This document shows positions 1 through 9,618 of a DNA stretch of 46,842 nt, in pieces; within the stretch, counting starts at the first letter, position 1, and every line of letters begins with the position of its first letter. Made by a program: the position numbers and the translations under genes. This stretch comes from Candidatus Kapaibacterium sp. (GTDB lineage Bacteria > Bacteroidota > Ignavibacteria > Kapaibacteriales > Kapaibacteriaceae). Location: positions 1 through 46,842 of the forward strand of contig JAURGP010000011.1 in NCBI GenBank assembly GCA_030833725.1, read 5' to 3'. Below the pieces are notes generated by a model, which worked only from the letters and a program-made list of their open reading frames with translations, was not told the origin of the DNA and did not search any database.

Positions 1-720
1 GGACAGAAAGATCGTGGCCCATCGCCGGAGTGCTTTCCTGGTCGGAACCTGATTCTCGAGGGTCGGGAGCAATCGCACGACATCGGCCGCGCCATGGAAG
101 CGAACAACGCGCCGGTGGGAGATGCCTTTAGCAGTACTGCCTGCCGATGCTGGGAGACGCTGCAGCTGATGGTTGGTCGCTACGAGAAGAAGTCGTACTG
201 GGCAGGGGGCGACAGTGATGCCATCACCGAGCAGCGATGGACGGATCTTCGCACCAAGCCAACAACGGGTAACCGCCTCATCAGCACGCACGATGCCGTA
301 GCCAATGCGGTATTTAACCGCACGTTGGACGGCTATCAGCTGACAACAGCTGAACTGATGGAAGGCGACTGTCTGATGGTGCTTCCGGATGGCGACACGG
401 CCTCGATTGTTGCCCAGTGGTGCAGCGACACCTGGGAGCGCTACCGCGTGCGCTTTCCGGAAGAAGCAGTCTCCGTGGGTTCGGCAGGGCAGAGCGCCGA
501 CATCATCAACGTCTATCCAAATCCTGCTACGGACCACCTTACGATCAAGGTGGCAACACCTCAGCTCGTGACGATCACCGACGTGCTTGGCAACGCAGTC
601 TGGTCTGGATGGGTGAGCGATTACCGCGTGGTTGCGTTGAGTGCAGCCTCCCGTGGCATGTATGTTGTCCGCACAGCTAGTGGTGGGGGAGTGCTCGTAC
701 AGCTTGGAGTCCAGCCTTGA
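1..720 (+). CDS. T9SS-sorted secreted protein, 3' part (5' truncated)
   Basis: The frame is open from base 1, so the gene starts left of the window; the ATG at 94 is probably internal. The last 70 residues form a T9SS type A sorting domain: an NVYPNP entry motif, a short beta-sandwich with VTITDVLGNAVW, and a closing GMYVVR segment. Such domains direct export across the outer membrane and are removed or anchored at the surface. The preceding 130 residues are rich in Trp and Cys and I do not recognise their family. The stop overlaps the next start by one base, so the gene may lead a small operon. The sorting call is solid; the catalytic or binding role is unknown. Confidence 0.8.
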   Translation, partial: GQKDRGPSPECFPGRNLILEGREQSHDIGRAMEANNAPVGDAFSSTACRCWETLQLMVGRYEKKSYWAGGDSDAITEQRWTDLRTKPTTGNRLISTHDAVANAVFNRTLDGYQLTTAELMEGDCLMVLPDGDTASIVAQWCSDTWERYRVRFPEEAVSVGSAGQSADIINVYPNPATDHLTIKVATPQLVTITDVLGNAVWSGWVSDYRVVALSAASRGMYVVRTASGGGVLVQLGVQP

Positions 721-2027
721 TGAAGCGTCTGGCTCTGCACTGGCAGATTACGATTGCACTTGTGTTGGGATTCGTGTGGGCCTACGTGGCATCGTCGATG
801 GGCTGGATGGACGTTACGCTGCAATGGATTGATCCCTTCGGTACGGTGTTCCTGCGTCTCCTCAAGATGATTGCCGTGCCGCTGGTGGCCGTGTCGGTGA
901 TGCGGGGCGTGGCCTCCTTGGGAGACATCCGGCAGCTGGGGCAGCTGGGTGTGCGCACGCTGCTGCTCTACCTTGGTACCACCATTGCGGCCGTGTCGAT
1001 CGGATTGCTGCTGGTGAACGTGATGCAGCCGGGCACACGTGCCGACCTTGCCCAGCGCGAGCGCAATCATGCTGCGTATGAGTCGTGGCGGGCGAATCCC
1101 GATAGTCCCGGTAGCCCCGGTAACTCGCAAACCACTGCCGCTCCGGCCACGATCCCCGATACCGAAGGCCCCCTACAGCCCATGATCGACATGATTCCGG
1201 ACAACGTGGTAGGTGCGTTTTCCGAGGCTGCGATGCTGCAGATCATTGCCTTTGCCATCCTTGTAGGGGTGGCCATGATCCTTGTGCCGGCCGAGCGTAC
1301 CAAGCCGATCACCGATCTGCTGATGGCGCTGGACGGCATCTTCCTGAAGATTGTCGAGTTGATCATGCGGGGTGCGCCCTTCTTCGTGTTCTGCCTCGTG
1401 GCAGGGAAGGTAGGGGGCTTGGCCGGTGACGATCCGTCGCGGTTACTGGGGATGTTCGAAACACTGGGCTGGTACAGTGCAACGGTGGTACTTGGTCTGG
1501 TGCTGATCATCGGCGTGGTGTATCCCGTGCTGATCAAGATCGTGCGGCCGGACGTCTCCATCCGCTCGTTCTTCACGGCGATGGCTCCGGCGCAAACGTT
1601 GGCCTTCTCCTCCAGCTCGAGTGCCGCCACGCTACCCGTGACGCTGGAGTGCGTCCGCGACCGCTTGGGCGTGCAGCAGCGTACCGCTGGCTTTGTGTTG
1701 CCCATTGGCGCTACGATCAACATGGATGGCACCTCGATGTACCAGGCCGTGGTGGTGGTGTTCCTGGCACAGTTCCACATGATCGATCTGTCGCTCACGC
1801 AACAGCTCACGATTGTGCTTACCGCAACGCTGGCCTCGATTGGTGCTGCAGCCGTGCCGAGTGGTGGACTGGTCACGCTGATTCTCGTGATGCAGAGCGT
1901 TGGCCTGAATCCTGCCTGGATCAGCTTCGTCGTGCCGGTGGATCGTTTGCTAGACATGGGTCGAACGGTGGTGAACGTTACGGGCGACGCCGCCGTATGC
2001 GCCGCCGTTGATCGGTGGGTGGAGTGA
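720..2027 (+). CDS. dicarboxylate/amino acid:cation symporter (DAACS family)
   Basis: A 435-residue inner-membrane carrier of the GltP/DctA family, which imports acidic amino acids or C4-dicarboxylates with H+ or Na+. Diagnostic features are the serine-rich re-entrant loop (five Ser then AATLP, about residues 297-306), the NMDGT motif (334-338) and a second hairpin with AAVPSGG. An unusual hydrophilic Pro/Ser-rich loop lies around residues 105-155, between early membrane helices. ATG 720 is preferred over TTG 717 because it overlaps the upstream stop by one base. Its own stop overlaps the following GTG, so the three genes look coupled. Substrate cannot be fixed from sequence. The gene carries two GTAGGGGGC nonamers. 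Confidence 0.92.
   Translation: MKRLALHWQITIALVLGFVWAYVASSMGWMDVTLQWIDPFGTVFLRLLKMIAVPLVAVSVMRGVASLGDIRQLGQLGVRTLLLYLGTTIAAVSIGLLLVNVMQPGTRADLAQRERNHAAYESWRANPDSPGSPGNSQTTAAPATIPDTEGPLQPMIDMIPDNVVGAFSEAAMLQIIAFAILVGVAMILVPAERTKPITDLLMALDGIFLKIVELIMRGAPFFVFCLVAGKVGGLAGDDPSRLLGMFETLGWYSATVVLGLVLIIGVVYPVLIKIVRPDVSIRSFFTAMAPAQTLAFSSSSSAATLPVTLECVRDRLGVQQRTAGFVLPIGATINMDGTSMYQAVVVVFLAQFHMIDLSLTQQLTIVLTATLASIGAAAVPSGGLVTLILVMQSVGLNPAWISFVVPVDRLLDMGRTVVNVTGDAAVCAAVDRWVE
1410..1418 (+). repeat. GTAGGGGGC nonamer (dispersed repeat, 14 copies)
   Basis: One of fourteen exact copies. Others on + are at 2981, 4855, 6189, 29811, 33733, 39360, 40333 and 44650. Copies on - are at 1168-1176, 5438-5446, 17602-17610, 34430-34438 and 38333-38341. 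Twelve lie in genes in several different frames; 5438 and 17602 lie between genes. Function unknown; see finding. Confidence 0.8.
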
Positions 2028-3250
2028 GCCCCCTTCGCATCCCTGCCTTTCGATCCTACCTGCTGCTTCGGTTCTGTATGGCCACCGGCTGGCACATGCA
2101 GGGTTTGATCGTCGGCTGGACGGTCTACAGCCTTACGAAGGATCCTCTGATGCTGGGCATGGTGGGCTTGGCCGAGGCCATCCCCGCCATTGGCGCCGCA
2201 CTGCCGATGGGCTACGTGGTAGATCGCCTAAACAAGAAGGTGTCGCTCGTGGTTGCGGCGATCGTGATTGCGCTCAGCGCTGTTGCTACAGGCCTGCTGG
2301 TGCAGGAGTGGTCGGTGGATCGCTTGGGTGTGAGCACTTCGATCACGATGATTCTTGCCATGGTGGTGCTGAATGGTTTCGCCCGTTCGATGTACTCGCC
2401 GTCCATGTTCTCACTCCTGAGTGTGATCGCTCCCCGCGATCTACTGGCTCGAGCTACGGCCATGGGCAGCACTGTCTGGCAGGCGGCCATGGTACTGGGC
2501 CCGATGGTTGCCGGACTCCTGTACGGCTCCCTGGGCGTTGGCTCAGCGTCCCTGCTTACGGTAGCGGTCATGATGGTTGGTCTGGTTGGTCTGGTTGGCA
2601 TCCCATCCGCTCCACCAGTACCAACATCCGAGAAGAAACACTTGCGCACCGAGGTGACAGCCGGCCTGCGATTCATCCTGGGCAATCAGGTGGTGTTTGG
2701 TGCCTTGCTCCTGGACATGCTGGCCGTGCTCTTCGGTGGGGCCGTAGCCATCCTGCCAGTGTTTGCCAGCGACGTATTACTTGTGGACGCCTCCGGCCTG
2801 GGCATCCTGCGTGCAGCACCGTCCGTGGGTTCCGTGCTGGTGATGGCCTACCTGAGTGCGCGCACTCCAACACGCAATACTGGCCGCATCCTCCTGCTGG
2901 CCATTACCGGCTTCGGCCTTGCCACCTTGGGCTTCGCGCTGAGCACGGTCTTCTGGCTGAGTGCTGCCTGCCTGGTGCTGGTAGGGGGCTTCGATGCCGT
3001 CAGCGTTGTAGTGCGCAGCACCATCCTGCAGCTCTACACCCCAGACGACATGCGCGGCCGCGTAGCGGCTGCTAACACGATGTTTATCTCCTCCAGCAAC
3101 GAGATCGGCGCCCTCGAAAGCGGCGTAGCCGCCCGCGTGATGGGTGCCGTACCCAGCGTGATCTTTGGCGCAACGATCACCCTCCTTGTAGTAGCCGGCG
3201 TTGCTCTCAAGGCTCCGAAGCTGAGAAACCTCGAGCTGACCACCCAGTAG
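2024..3250 (+). CDS. MFS transporter (EntS/MFS_3-like exporter)
   Basis: A 408-residue protein with about twelve hydrophobic helices. The loop between helices 2 and 3 reads GYVVDRLNKK, a form of the MFS A-motif. The start LRIPAFRSYLLLRF and the pattern GWTVYSLTKDPLMLGMVGLAEAIP match the exporters related to enterobactin exporter EntS. GTG 2024 overlaps the upstream TGA and has a GGTGG-like site before it; GTG 2015 is an alternative start adding three residues. Perfect 9-nt repeats at 2576-2599 encode V-G-L repeats in a membrane helix. No substrate can be assigned. The stop TAG at 3248-3250 shows that amber is used for termination here. Confidence 0.85.
   Translation: MSPLRIPAFRSYLLLRFCMATGWHMQGLIVGWTVYSLTKDPLMLGMVGLAEAIPAIGAALPMGYVVDRLNKKVSLVVAAIVIALSAVATGLLVQEWSVDRLGVSTSITMILAMVVLNGFARSMYSPSMFSLLSVIAPRDLLARATAMGSTVWQAAMVLGPMVAGLLYGSLGVGSASLLTVAVMMVGLVGLVGIPSAPPVPTSEKKHLRTEVTAGLRFILGNQVVFGALLLDMLAVLFGGAVAILPVFASDVLLVDASGLGILRAAPSVGSVLVMAYLSARTPTRNTGRILLLAITGFGLATLGFALSTVFWLSAACLVLVGGFDAVSVVVRSTILQLYTPDDMRGRVAAANTMFISSSNEIGALESGVAARVMGAVPSVIFGATITLLVVAGVALKAPKLRNLELTTQ
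2576..2599 (+). repeat. 9-nt in-frame tandem repeat in MFS gene
   Basis: Two exact copies of GTTGGTCTG followed by GTTGGC encode Val-Gly-Leu-Val-Gly-Leu-Val-Gly inside a predicted membrane helix. Being in frame, length changes would add or remove three residues. Confidence 0.75.
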
Positions 3251-3273
3251 GTGGTATTGGATGTCGTTATCAC

Positions 3274-3305
3274 TTGCCCTGGCGTTAGTTTTTCCGGTAT
3301 CTTTG
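3274..3305 (+). promoter_or_regulatory. Bacteroidota-type promoter for EFG1 gene
   Basis: TTG at 3274-3276 and TATCTTTG at 3298-3305, separated by 21 bases, match the Bacteroidota -33 TTG and -7 TAnnTTTG elements. Predicted transcription start is about 3311, giving a leader of about 30 bases before ATG 3340. It lies in the gap after the MFS stop. Confidence 0.65.
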
Positions 3306-3339
3306 TTGTCTTTTCTCACAACAACCGTACCGCACCGCT

Positions 3340-5433
3340 ATGGCAGACTTGGCGAAAGTTCGAAACATTGGTATCTCAGCCCACATCGACTCGGGCAAGA
3401 CCACGCTCTCTGAGCGCATCCTGTTCTACACGGGTAAGATCCACGCGATCCACGAAGTTCGTGGTAAGGACGGCGTGGGTGCCAAGATGGACTCGATGGA
3501 CCTCGAGCGCGAAAAGGGGATTACCATTCAGTCGGCTGCCACGTACTGTGAGTGGGGCGACTTCAACATTAACCTGATCGACACTCCAGGCCACGTGGAC
3601 TTTACCGTGGAAGTGGAGCGCGCGCTTCGCGTACTGGACGGTGCCGTGCTGGTACTGTGTTCGGTAGCCGGTGTGCAGTCGCAGTCGATTACGGTGGATC
3701 GTCAGATGCGTCGCTACAGCGTACCACGTCTGGCCTTCATTAACAAGTGCGACCGCTCCGGTGCCAACCCCGACCGGGTGATGGCGCAATTGCGTGAGAA
3801 ACTGCAGCACAACCCTGCCTTCGTATCGTATCCCATCGGCTTGGAAGACAAGCTGGAAGGGGTGATCGACCTAGTGGACATGAAGGCTGTGTACTTCGAC
3901 GGCGAGGGCGGATCGGAAATGCGCCACGAAGAGATCCCAGCTGACATGATGGATAAAGCCAAGGAGCTGCGTCACCACCTGATTGAAGTAGCTGCGGACT
4001 TCGACGACTCCCTGATGGAGAAGTTCCTGATGGACGAGCAGCCAACGCGGGAAGAACTGATGTCGGCCATCCGCAAGGGTGCGCTGTGCATGGGCATGAC
4101 GCCCGTCTTCTGTGGCTCGGCCTACAAGAACAAGGGTGTGCAGGTGCTGTTGGACGGCGTAACGTCGTACCTGCCAGCGCCATTCGACATCAAGAACGAA
4201 GCCCTGGACCAGAACAACAACGAAGCGAAGGTGGAGCTGGCAAGCGACTATTCGAAGCCGCTCGTGATGCTGGCCTTCAAACTCGAAGACGGCCGCTACG
4301 GTCAGCTGACCTACATGCGCATCTACCAAGGCTCGATCAAGAAGGGCGACTTCATCAACAACGTCGCCAACGGCAAGAAGATCAAGGTGCCACGCCTTGT
4401 GCGCATGCACGCCTCGGAAATGCACGACATCGAAGAAGCCGGCGCTGGCGACATCGTAGCCATGTTCGGTGTGGACTGTGCTTCGGGTGACACGTTCACC
4501 GACGGCAACGTGATCTACTCCATGACGTCGATGTTCGTACCCGAGCCTGTAATCGAGTTGGCCGTTGCTCCAAAGGACAAGGCCGGCCAGGTGAACTTCT
4601 CGAAAGCACTGAACCGCTTCACGAAGGAAGACCCAACGTTCCGTGTAAGCCGCGATGAAGAATCCGGTGAAACCATCATCAAGGGCATGGGCGAACTTCA
4701 CTTGGACATCTACATCGAGCGTATCAAGCGCGAGTACAACACCGAAGTGGTGGTAGGACGTCCGAAGGTTGCCTTCCGCGAAGCCATCAGCCAGAAAGCG
4801 GAGTTCAACTACACGCACAAGAAGCAAACAGGTGGCTCTGGTCAGTTCGGTCGGGTAGGGGGCTTTATCGAGCCGCTCCCGCTGGACGCCGTAGAGACCT
4901 ACGAGTTTGTGGATGACATCGTAGGCGGTGTGATTCCGAAGGAATACATCGGCCCCTGTAACAAGGGCTTCCAGGAAGCTATGACCGAAGGCACGCTGAT
5001 TGGACAGAAGATCGTAGGTGTGCGCGTCACGCTCAACGACGGTGCTACGCACGCCGTGGACTCCTCGGAGCAGGCCTTCAAGACGGCCGCTCTGATGGCC
5101 TTCCGGGAAGCGTATGCCAAGGCCAAGCCTATCGTGCTTGAGCCAATCATGAAGCTGGAAGTCAGTGTACCGGAAGAGTTCCAGGGTGCGGTGATCGGTC
5201 AGATCAACCAGCGTCGTGGTGTGATTCTGGGTACCGAGTCGGATGCTGGCTACGTGACGGTGGAGTCGGAAGTACCGCTGTCGGAGATGTTTGGCTACTC
5301 CACTGATCTGCGCTCGGCCACACAAGGCAAGGGTGAGTTCTCGATGGAGTTCTCGAAGTACTCGCAGATTCCGAAGAACATTCAGGACGAGATGGCTCGG
5401 GACCACGCTACCAAGCGCGCCGAGGGCCGCTAG
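3340..5433 (+). CDS. fusA: elongation factor G, mitochondrial/spd EFG1 type
   Basis: A 697-residue translational GTPase that drives tRNA-mRNA translocation. The P-loop is AHIDSGKT, switch II is DTPGHVDF and the base-recognition motif is NKCD. Several stretches match mitochondrial EFG1 rather than bacterial canonical [46 protein letters not shown] and [12 protein letters not shown] in domain IV. The C-terminus [18 protein letters not shown] is typical of domain V. It has its own promoter and is followed after 16 bases by gluQ. Codons look strongly biased, as expected for high expression. A second, different EF-G lies at 7384. A GTAGGGGGC copy lies at 4855. Confidence 0.95.
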   Translation: MADLAKVRNIGISAHIDSGKTTLSERILFYTGKIHAIHEVRGKDGVGAKMDSMDLEREKGITIQSAATYCEWGDFNINLIDTPGHVDFTVEVERALRVLDGAVLVLCSVAGVQSQSITVDRQMRRYSVPRLAFINKCDRSGANPDRVMAQLREKLQHNPAFVSYPIGLEDKLEGVIDLVDMKAVYFDGEGGSEMRHEEIPADMMDKAKELRHHLIEVAADFDDSLMEKFLMDEQPTREELMSAIRKGALCMGMTPVFCGSAYKNKGVQVLLDGVTSYLPAPFDIKNEALDQNNNEAKVELASDYSKPLVMLAFKLEDGRYGQLTYMRIYQGSIKKGDFINNVANGKKIKVPRLVRMHASEMHDIEEAGAGDIVAMFGVDCASGDTFTDGNVIYSMTSMFVPEPVIELAVAPKDKAGQVNFSKALNRFTKEDPTFRVSRDEESGETIIKGMGELHLDIYIERIKREYNTEVVVGRPKVAFREAISQKAEFNYTHKKQTGGSGQFGRVGGFIEPLPLDAVETYEFVDDIVGGVIPKEYIGPCNKGFQEAMTEGTLIGQKIVGVRVTLNDGATHAVDSSEQAFKTAALMAFREAYAKAKPIVLEPIMKLEVSVPEEFQGAVIGQINQRRGVILGTESDAGYVTVESEVPLSEMFGYSTDLRSATQGKGEFSMEFSKYSQIPKNIQDEMARDHATKRAEGR

Positions 5434-5437
5434 TCCA

Positions 5438-5446
5438 GCCCCCTAC
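5438..5446 (-). repeat. GTAGGGGGC nonamer, intergenic copy
   Basis: Minus-strand copy in the 16-base gap between the EFG1 gene and gluQ, covering most of that gap, where no coding constraint can explain it. Confidence 0.75.
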
Positions 5447-5449
5447 GCC

Positions 5450-6289
5450 ATGCCGGTTCATACACGGATAGCGCCGACACCATCGGGTTATCTGCACGAG
5501 GGTACCGCCTTCAACTTCGTTCTCACCTGGGTGAGGGCACGACGTTGGGGCGGTACCGTCCGTTTACGCATCGATGATGCAGGGCAACAGATGGTGCAGT
5601 CTGAGTTTGTGGACGACATCTTCCACACGCTCGACTGGCTGGGGCTGGACTGGGATTACGGCCCCACAAGCCCTGATAGCCTAGCTCGGGAATATTCGCA
5701 GCAGCTGCGTTATGATCGGTACCATGCCGTGATCCAACAGCTGGTTGAGGCACAGCAAGTGTTTGCCTGCTCCTGTACCCGACGCGATGTGCAGCAAGCT
5801 GGAGGGCAGTATCCAGGAACCTGTGCAGCTAGATCGCTTGCCGGATCGCTTGCCGGATCGATTGATTGCACGAGTGCCGACCACGCCCTTCGCCTTCGGT
5901 TAGAGAATGTGCCGATTCCGTTTCCAGTGGTACGTGGAAAGAACGGGGCGCCAGCCTACATGATCGTCTCCGTGGTGGACGATGTCGACCATGGCATTAC
6001 GCATATCGTGCGGGGCAGTGATCTCCTCCCGGTAACCGCAACGCAGCGAGCGCTGAGTGCGCTGGTACCTGAACTGCAGGGCTTTACAGACATTTCCGTA
6101 GAGCATCATCCGTTGATTGTGGATGCCACGGGAGAGAAGCTCTCGAAGAGTCATGGTAGCACCGATCTGCGCTCGTGGAGGCAGGCAGGTAGGGGGCCCG
6201 AGGCCATTCTGCAGCGGGTGGCCACCTACCTGGAAGTGCCCGAAGCGAGGGCGGTACGGTCTGTGCGGGACCTGCTGAAGGCACACTAA
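5450..6289 (+). CDS. gluQ: glutamyl-Q tRNA(Asp) synthetase
   Basis: A 279-residue class I aminoacyl-tRNA synthetase core lacking an anticodon-binding domain, as in GluQRS (YadB). That enzyme attaches glutamate to queuosine at position 34 of tRNA(Asp). The HIGH-like motif is SGYLHEG (residues 12-18) and the KMSKS motif is KLSKS (230-234). Cys107, Cys109, Tyr121 and Cys125 keep the spacing of the zinc site of the E. coli enzyme (C-x-C, then Y-x3-C). ATG 5450 starts just before the catalytic fold; the longer upstream frame overlaps EFG1 and is rejected. A 12-nt tandem repeat at 5832-5867 encodes an SLAGSLAGS insert after the zinc site. A GTAGGGGGC copy lies at 6189. Confidence 0.87.
   Translation: MPVHTRIAPTPSGYLHEGTAFNFVLTWVRARRWGGTVRLRIDDAGQQMVQSEFVDDIFHTLDWLGLDWDYGPTSPDSLAREYSQQLRYDRYHAVIQQLVEAQQVFACSCTRRDVQQAGGQYPGTCAARSLAGSLAGSIDCTSADHALRLRLENVPIPFPVVRGKNGAPAYMIVSVVDDVDHGITHIVRGSDLLPVTATQRALSALVPELQGFTDISVEHHPLIVDATGEKLSKSHGSTDLRSWRQAGRGPEAILQRVATYLEVPEARAVRSVRDLLKAH
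5832..5867 (+). repeat. 12-nt in-frame tandem repeat in gluQ
   Basis: Two exact copies of GATCGCTTGCCG followed by a degenerate third. They add Ser-Leu-Ala-Gly units just after the zinc-binding loop of GluQRS, probably in a surface loop. Confidence 0.8.
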
Positions 6290-6334
6290 CAGGTCTACTA
6301 AATCGCACGTTCGTGTGGATAATCGTGCAACTGA

Positions 6335-6366
6335 TTTGCACAGAATACTCTTGCCCTCTATTTTTG
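6335..6366 (+). promoter_or_regulatory. Bacteroidota-type promoter of the str/S10 superoperon
   Basis: TTTG at 6335-6338 and TATTTTTG at 6359-6366, spaced by 20 bases, match the -33 TTTG and -7 TAnnTTTG consensus exactly. A predicted start near 6372 leaves a leader of about 40 bases before rpsL. The same DNA can also be read as TTGCAC-N17-TATTTT, so a sigma-70-like reading fits too. Confidence 0.75.
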
Positions 6367-6411
6367 CAAGCTCTACTTCATACACTGTCAGAATCTCCAA
6401 GGCACTGTTTC

Positions 6412-6798
6412 ATGCCAACCCTGAGCCAACTGGTCCGTAAAGGACGCAAGGTCATCATCGAGAAGAGCAAGTCTCCTGCTCTTCAGTCCTGCCCACAAAA
6501 GCGCGGCGTGTGCACGCGTGTGTACACCACTACGCCTAAGAAGCCAAACTCGGCTCTCCGCAAGGTGGCACGTGTGCGCTTGACGAACGGCATCGAGGTG
6601 ACGGCCTACATCCCTGGAGAAGGACACAACCTGCAGGAGCACTCGATTGTGCTGATCCGCGGTGGTCGTGTGAAGGACCTTCCTGGTGTACGCTACCACA
6701 TCGTGCGCGGCTCGGCCGACACGCAGGGTGTAGCGAATCGGAAGCAGGCTCGCTCCAAGTACGGCGCTAAGCGTCCGAAGGCAGCCGGAGCCAAGTAA
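6412..6798 (+). CDS. rpsL: 30S ribosomal protein S12 (uS12)
   Basis: 128 residues, normal length. It carries the two loops that approach the decoding centre, [15 protein letters not shown] and [14 protein letters not shown], where streptomycin-resistance substitutions occur in other bacteria; both look wild type. ATG 6412 is chosen because [12 protein letters not shown] is the universal N-terminus; the frame upstream is not conserved. First gene of the str-type cluster, just downstream of a strong promoter. Confidence 0.97.
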   Translation: MPTLSQLVRKGRKVIIEKSKSPALQSCPQKRGVCTRVYTTTPKKPNSALRKVARVRLTNGIEVTAYIPGEGHNLQEHSIVLIRGGRVKDLPGVRYHIVRGSADTQGVANRKQARSKYGAKRPKAAGAK

Positions 6799-6845
6799 GG
6801 TTTCGGGGCCATCTCAACGAATCAAACAATCTCGGTACTAGCATC

Positions 6846-7313
6846 ATGCGCAAGAAAAGAGCAGAAAAACGACGCGTCACTCCCGACCCACGATTTAACG
6901 ATGTGGTCCTGGCGCAGTTCGTGAATATCATTATGGAAGATGGCAAGAAGGCCACAGCACGCTCGCTGGTGTACACGGCCTTTGGCATCATCGCTGAAAA
7001 AACCAAGGAAGATCCACTCGAGGTATTCCGCAAGGCCATGGCGAACGTGGCACCCGCCGTGGAGATCCGTCCCCGCCGTGTGGGTGGTGCTACGTACCAG
7101 GTGCCAATGGAAGTTCGCGAAGAACGCCGAGTTGCTCTGGCAATCCGCTGGTTGAAGAAGTATGCGCTCGAGCGTCGTGATCGCTCGATGGCAGGAAAGC
7201 TGGCCAGCGAGATCCAGGCTGCAGCCAATGGTGAAGGCGGAGCGATCAAGCGCCGCGATGAAATGCACCGCATGGCTGATGCCAACCGTGCATTCTCGCA
7301 CTTCCGCTGGTAA
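6846..7313 (+). CDS. rpsG: 30S ribosomal protein S7 (uS7)
   Basis: 155 residues. The N-terminus [11 protein letters not shown] is followed by the conserved [17 protein letters not shown], and the C-terminal FSHFRW end is typical. It binds the 3' major domain of 16S rRNA and nucleates head assembly. It follows rpsL by 47 bases and precedes the second EF-G gene by 70 bases. Confidence 0.97.
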   Translation: MRKKRAEKRRVTPDPRFNDVVLAQFVNIIMEDGKKATARSLVYTAFGIIAEKTKEDPLEVFRKAMANVAPAVEIRPRRVGGATYQVPMEVREERRVALAIRWLKKYALERRDRSMAGKLASEIQAAANGEGGAIKRRDEMHRMADANRAFSHFRW

Positions 7314-7383
7314 GGCAACCCCTCAAGACGCAATCGACCTTGGTTCTTTGACAAGCTGAATTCTACGAGAACATTCGACGACC

Positions 7384-9435
7384 ATGCCACGTACCGTCGC
7401 TATTGATCATGTCAGAAACATCGGCATCATGGCTCACATTGATGCTGGGAAGACAACAACGACGGAACGGATCCTGTTCTACACCGGAATGGTACATCGT
7501 ATGGGGGAAGTCCACGAAGGGACGGCCTTCACCGATTACATGGAGCAGGAAAAAGAGCGTGGAATCACGATTACGTCAGCGGCCGTTTCCGTGCCGTGGC
7601 GCGATCACACGATCAACATCATCGACACTCCCGGCCACGTGGACTTCACAGCCGAAGTGCAGCGATCTCTTCGTGTTCTGGACGGTGCCATCGGATTGTT
7701 CTGCGCCGTTGCTGGCGTAGAGCCGCAATCCGAAACCGTATGGCATCAGGCTGAGCAGTACCGCGTACCGCGAATTGCCTTTGTGAACAAGATGGACCGC
7801 CTCGGCGCAAACTTCAACCGCGTGTTGGAGATGATGCGCAGCCGGCTTGGAGCAAAGCCGGTAGCGATGCAGATCCCCTACGGAGCGGAAGACACCTTTA
7901 AGGGTGTCATCGACATCCTTGCCATGCAGGCCTATGTGTTCGATGCCGAGCAGGGAGTCACCTTTGATGTTGTTCCGATCCCCGACGAATACCGTGCAGC
8001 CGCCGACGAGGCCCGCACGGCACTCATCGAAGCAGCAGCGGAAGTAGAAGATGCGCTCTTAGAGCGGTATCTCGCTGGCGAAGACATCTCCAACGAGGAA
8101 CTTCAAGCTGCCATCCGCACAGGCACCCTGCGCCTGCAGCACACACCGGTGTTCTGCGGTTCATCCTTTAAAAACAAGGGTGTACAGCAACTTCTCGACG
8201 CGGTGATCAACTATCTGCCCTCGCCTACAGATGTAGGGCACGTTCATGGCCACAGCGCTGAGAACTACGAACAAGAAGACACGCGCCCACCGAGTGATGA
8301 AGCCCCCTTCGCAGCTCTTGCCTTCAAGGTGATCACTGATCCATTTGTGGGCAGACTAACGTTCATCCGAATCTACTCCGGCACGATTGCCACGGGTACG
8401 CAGGTGATGAACGTCACCAACGAGGGTAAGAAAGAACGCATCGGAAAACTCATCCGCATGCGGGCCAATAAGCGCGACGAACTCGACGAAGCGTATGCTG
8501 GTGATATCGTGGCTGTGCCATCACTACGATGGACGCGCACTGGTGATACGCTGTGCGACACTCGCAAGCCCATCCTCCTAGAGAACATCTCCTTTGCCGA
8601 CCCTGTTATTAATCAGGCGGTGGAGGCAAAAACCCTGGCAGATCAGGACAAGCTCGCGGAATCCTTACATCGGCTCTCCGAAGAAGATCCGACGTTTCGA
8701 TTCCATACAGATGCTGAATCTGGCCAAACCATCATTAGCGGCGTCGGCGAACTCCACCTGGAGATTATCGTCGACCGCCTCAAGCGAGAGTTTGGTGTTC
8801 CAGTAAAGGTTGGAAAACCCCAAGTCGCGTTTCGGGAAACGGTCTCTTCCTCAGCCACTGCCAATGGAGAATTCGTTCGCAGTGCAGCAGGGAAGAACCA
8901 ATTCGGACAGGTCACGATTGAGATCCGTCCGAACAGCGCAGGAAAAGGCCTTGAGTTCCACAACGAGCTCAAACCAGAGGTACTTCCTGAGTTGTACGCG
9001 CAGAGTGTAGCACGAGGTGCCCTCGAGGCCCTCAAGGTTGGACCCATTGCAGGATACCCCATGATTGATGTCGTGGCCGTCCTTCGCGATGCTGGCTTCC
9101 AGGAAGAAGATGCAACGGAAACAGCGTATGCTGTTGCCGCCTCGATGGCCGTACGAGATGCGGTCCGCAAAGCCAGTCCCATTCTGATGGAGCCGGTGTT
9201 TGCCGTCGAGGTCGTTACGCCCGAGGAGTATGTGGGTGAGGTCATTGCAGACCTCAGTTCCCGCATGGGCAGGGTAGAAGGGATTCAGTCCCGCGACATC
9301 CTGCAAGTTGTGACGGCATTGGTACCGCTGTCGCAGCTATTCGGCTACGTGACGCAGTTGCGATCGTTGACACAAGGACGAGGTTCGTACACGATGACCT
9401 TCCGTCAGTACGAGCCATCGGTTGCGCGGCACTAG
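7384..9435 (+). CDS. fusA: elongation factor G, divergent paralogue (EFG2-like)
   Basis: 683 residues with P-loop AHIDAGKT, switch [10 protein letters not shown] and NKMD. It sits in the str cluster position of canonical EF-G, between rpsG and tuf. Compared with EFG1 at 3340 it is clearly different: the switch I region reads [19 protein letters not shown], and domain IV has [11 protein letters not shown] (near 8880-8913) where most EF-Gs have a Lys-Gln-Ser/Thr-Gly-Gly loop. Codons look less biased than in the EFG1 gene (more CGA and CGG for Arg). It may be the recycling-type EF-G of a split pair, with EFG1 doing translocation; that division is inference from other bacteria with two EF-Gs. It ends in TAG. 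Confidence 0.93.
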   Translation: MPRTVAIDHVRNIGIMAHIDAGKTTTTERILFYTGMVHRMGEVHEGTAFTDYMEQEKERGITITSAAVSVPWRDHTINIIDTPGHVDFTAEVQRSLRVLDGAIGLFCAVAGVEPQSETVWHQAEQYRVPRIAFVNKMDRLGANFNRVLEMMRSRLGAKPVAMQIPYGAEDTFKGVIDILAMQAYVFDAEQGVTFDVVPIPDEYRAAADEARTALIEAAAEVEDALLERYLAGEDISNEELQAAIRTGTLRLQHTPVFCGSSFKNKGVQQLLDAVINYLPSPTDVGHVHGHSAENYEQEDTRPPSDEAPFAALAFKVITDPFVGRLTFIRIYSGTIATGTQVMNVTNEGKKERIGKLIRMRANKRDELDEAYAGDIVAVPSLRWTRTGDTLCDTRKPILLENISFADPVINQAVEAKTLADQDKLAESLHRLSEEDPTFRFHTDAESGQTIISGVGELHLEIIVDRLKREFGVPVKVGKPQVAFRETVSSSATANGEFVRSAAGKNQFGQVTIEIRPNSAGKGLEFHNELKPEVLPELYAQSVARGALEALKVGPIAGYPMIDVVAVLRDAGFQEEDATETAYAVAASMAVRDAVRKASPILMEPVFAVEVVTPEEYVGEVIADLSSRMGRVEGIQSRDILQVVTALVPLSQLFGYVTQLRSLTQGRGSYTMTFRQYEPSVARH

Positions 9436-9511
9436 TTGCCGCAACGCCGATACCTGTCACCGAGAACAATTGCTCCGGCTGAATCCATGGGGGATACGGC
9501 AGGAAATCGTA

Positions 9512-9541
9512 TTGCCAATCCGATTTTCTTCCGTATCATTG
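9512..9541 (+). promoter_or_regulatory. possible internal promoter before tuf
   Basis: TTG at 9512-9514 and TATCATTG at 9534-9541, spacer 19, resemble the Bacteroidota promoter with one mismatch in TAnnTTTG. It lies in the 183-base gap before tuf, the longest gap in the ribosomal block, which fits extra transcription of tuf. Confidence 0.4.
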
Positions 9542-9618
9542 TTTTCTTTTCCAGACCGTACGATATCAACTCACTATAGTTCAACACAAACCCCTAACGG
9601 AATCAAGGAGTTTGCACC

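Noticed and set aside
1067-2095. 342-residue minus-strand frame opposite the symporter
   Set aside because: Low-complexity Ser/Thr/Met product lying fully within a well-supported gene on the other strand.
3871-5406. 511-residue open frame on the minus strand opposite EFG1
   Set aside because: It is a shadow of strongly biased codons in the EF-G gene; its Leu/His/Val/Arg-rich protein resembles no family.
5291-5449. Longer gluQ starting inside EFG1
   Set aside because: The extra residues are out-of-frame EF-G sequence; ATG 5450 gives the family start.
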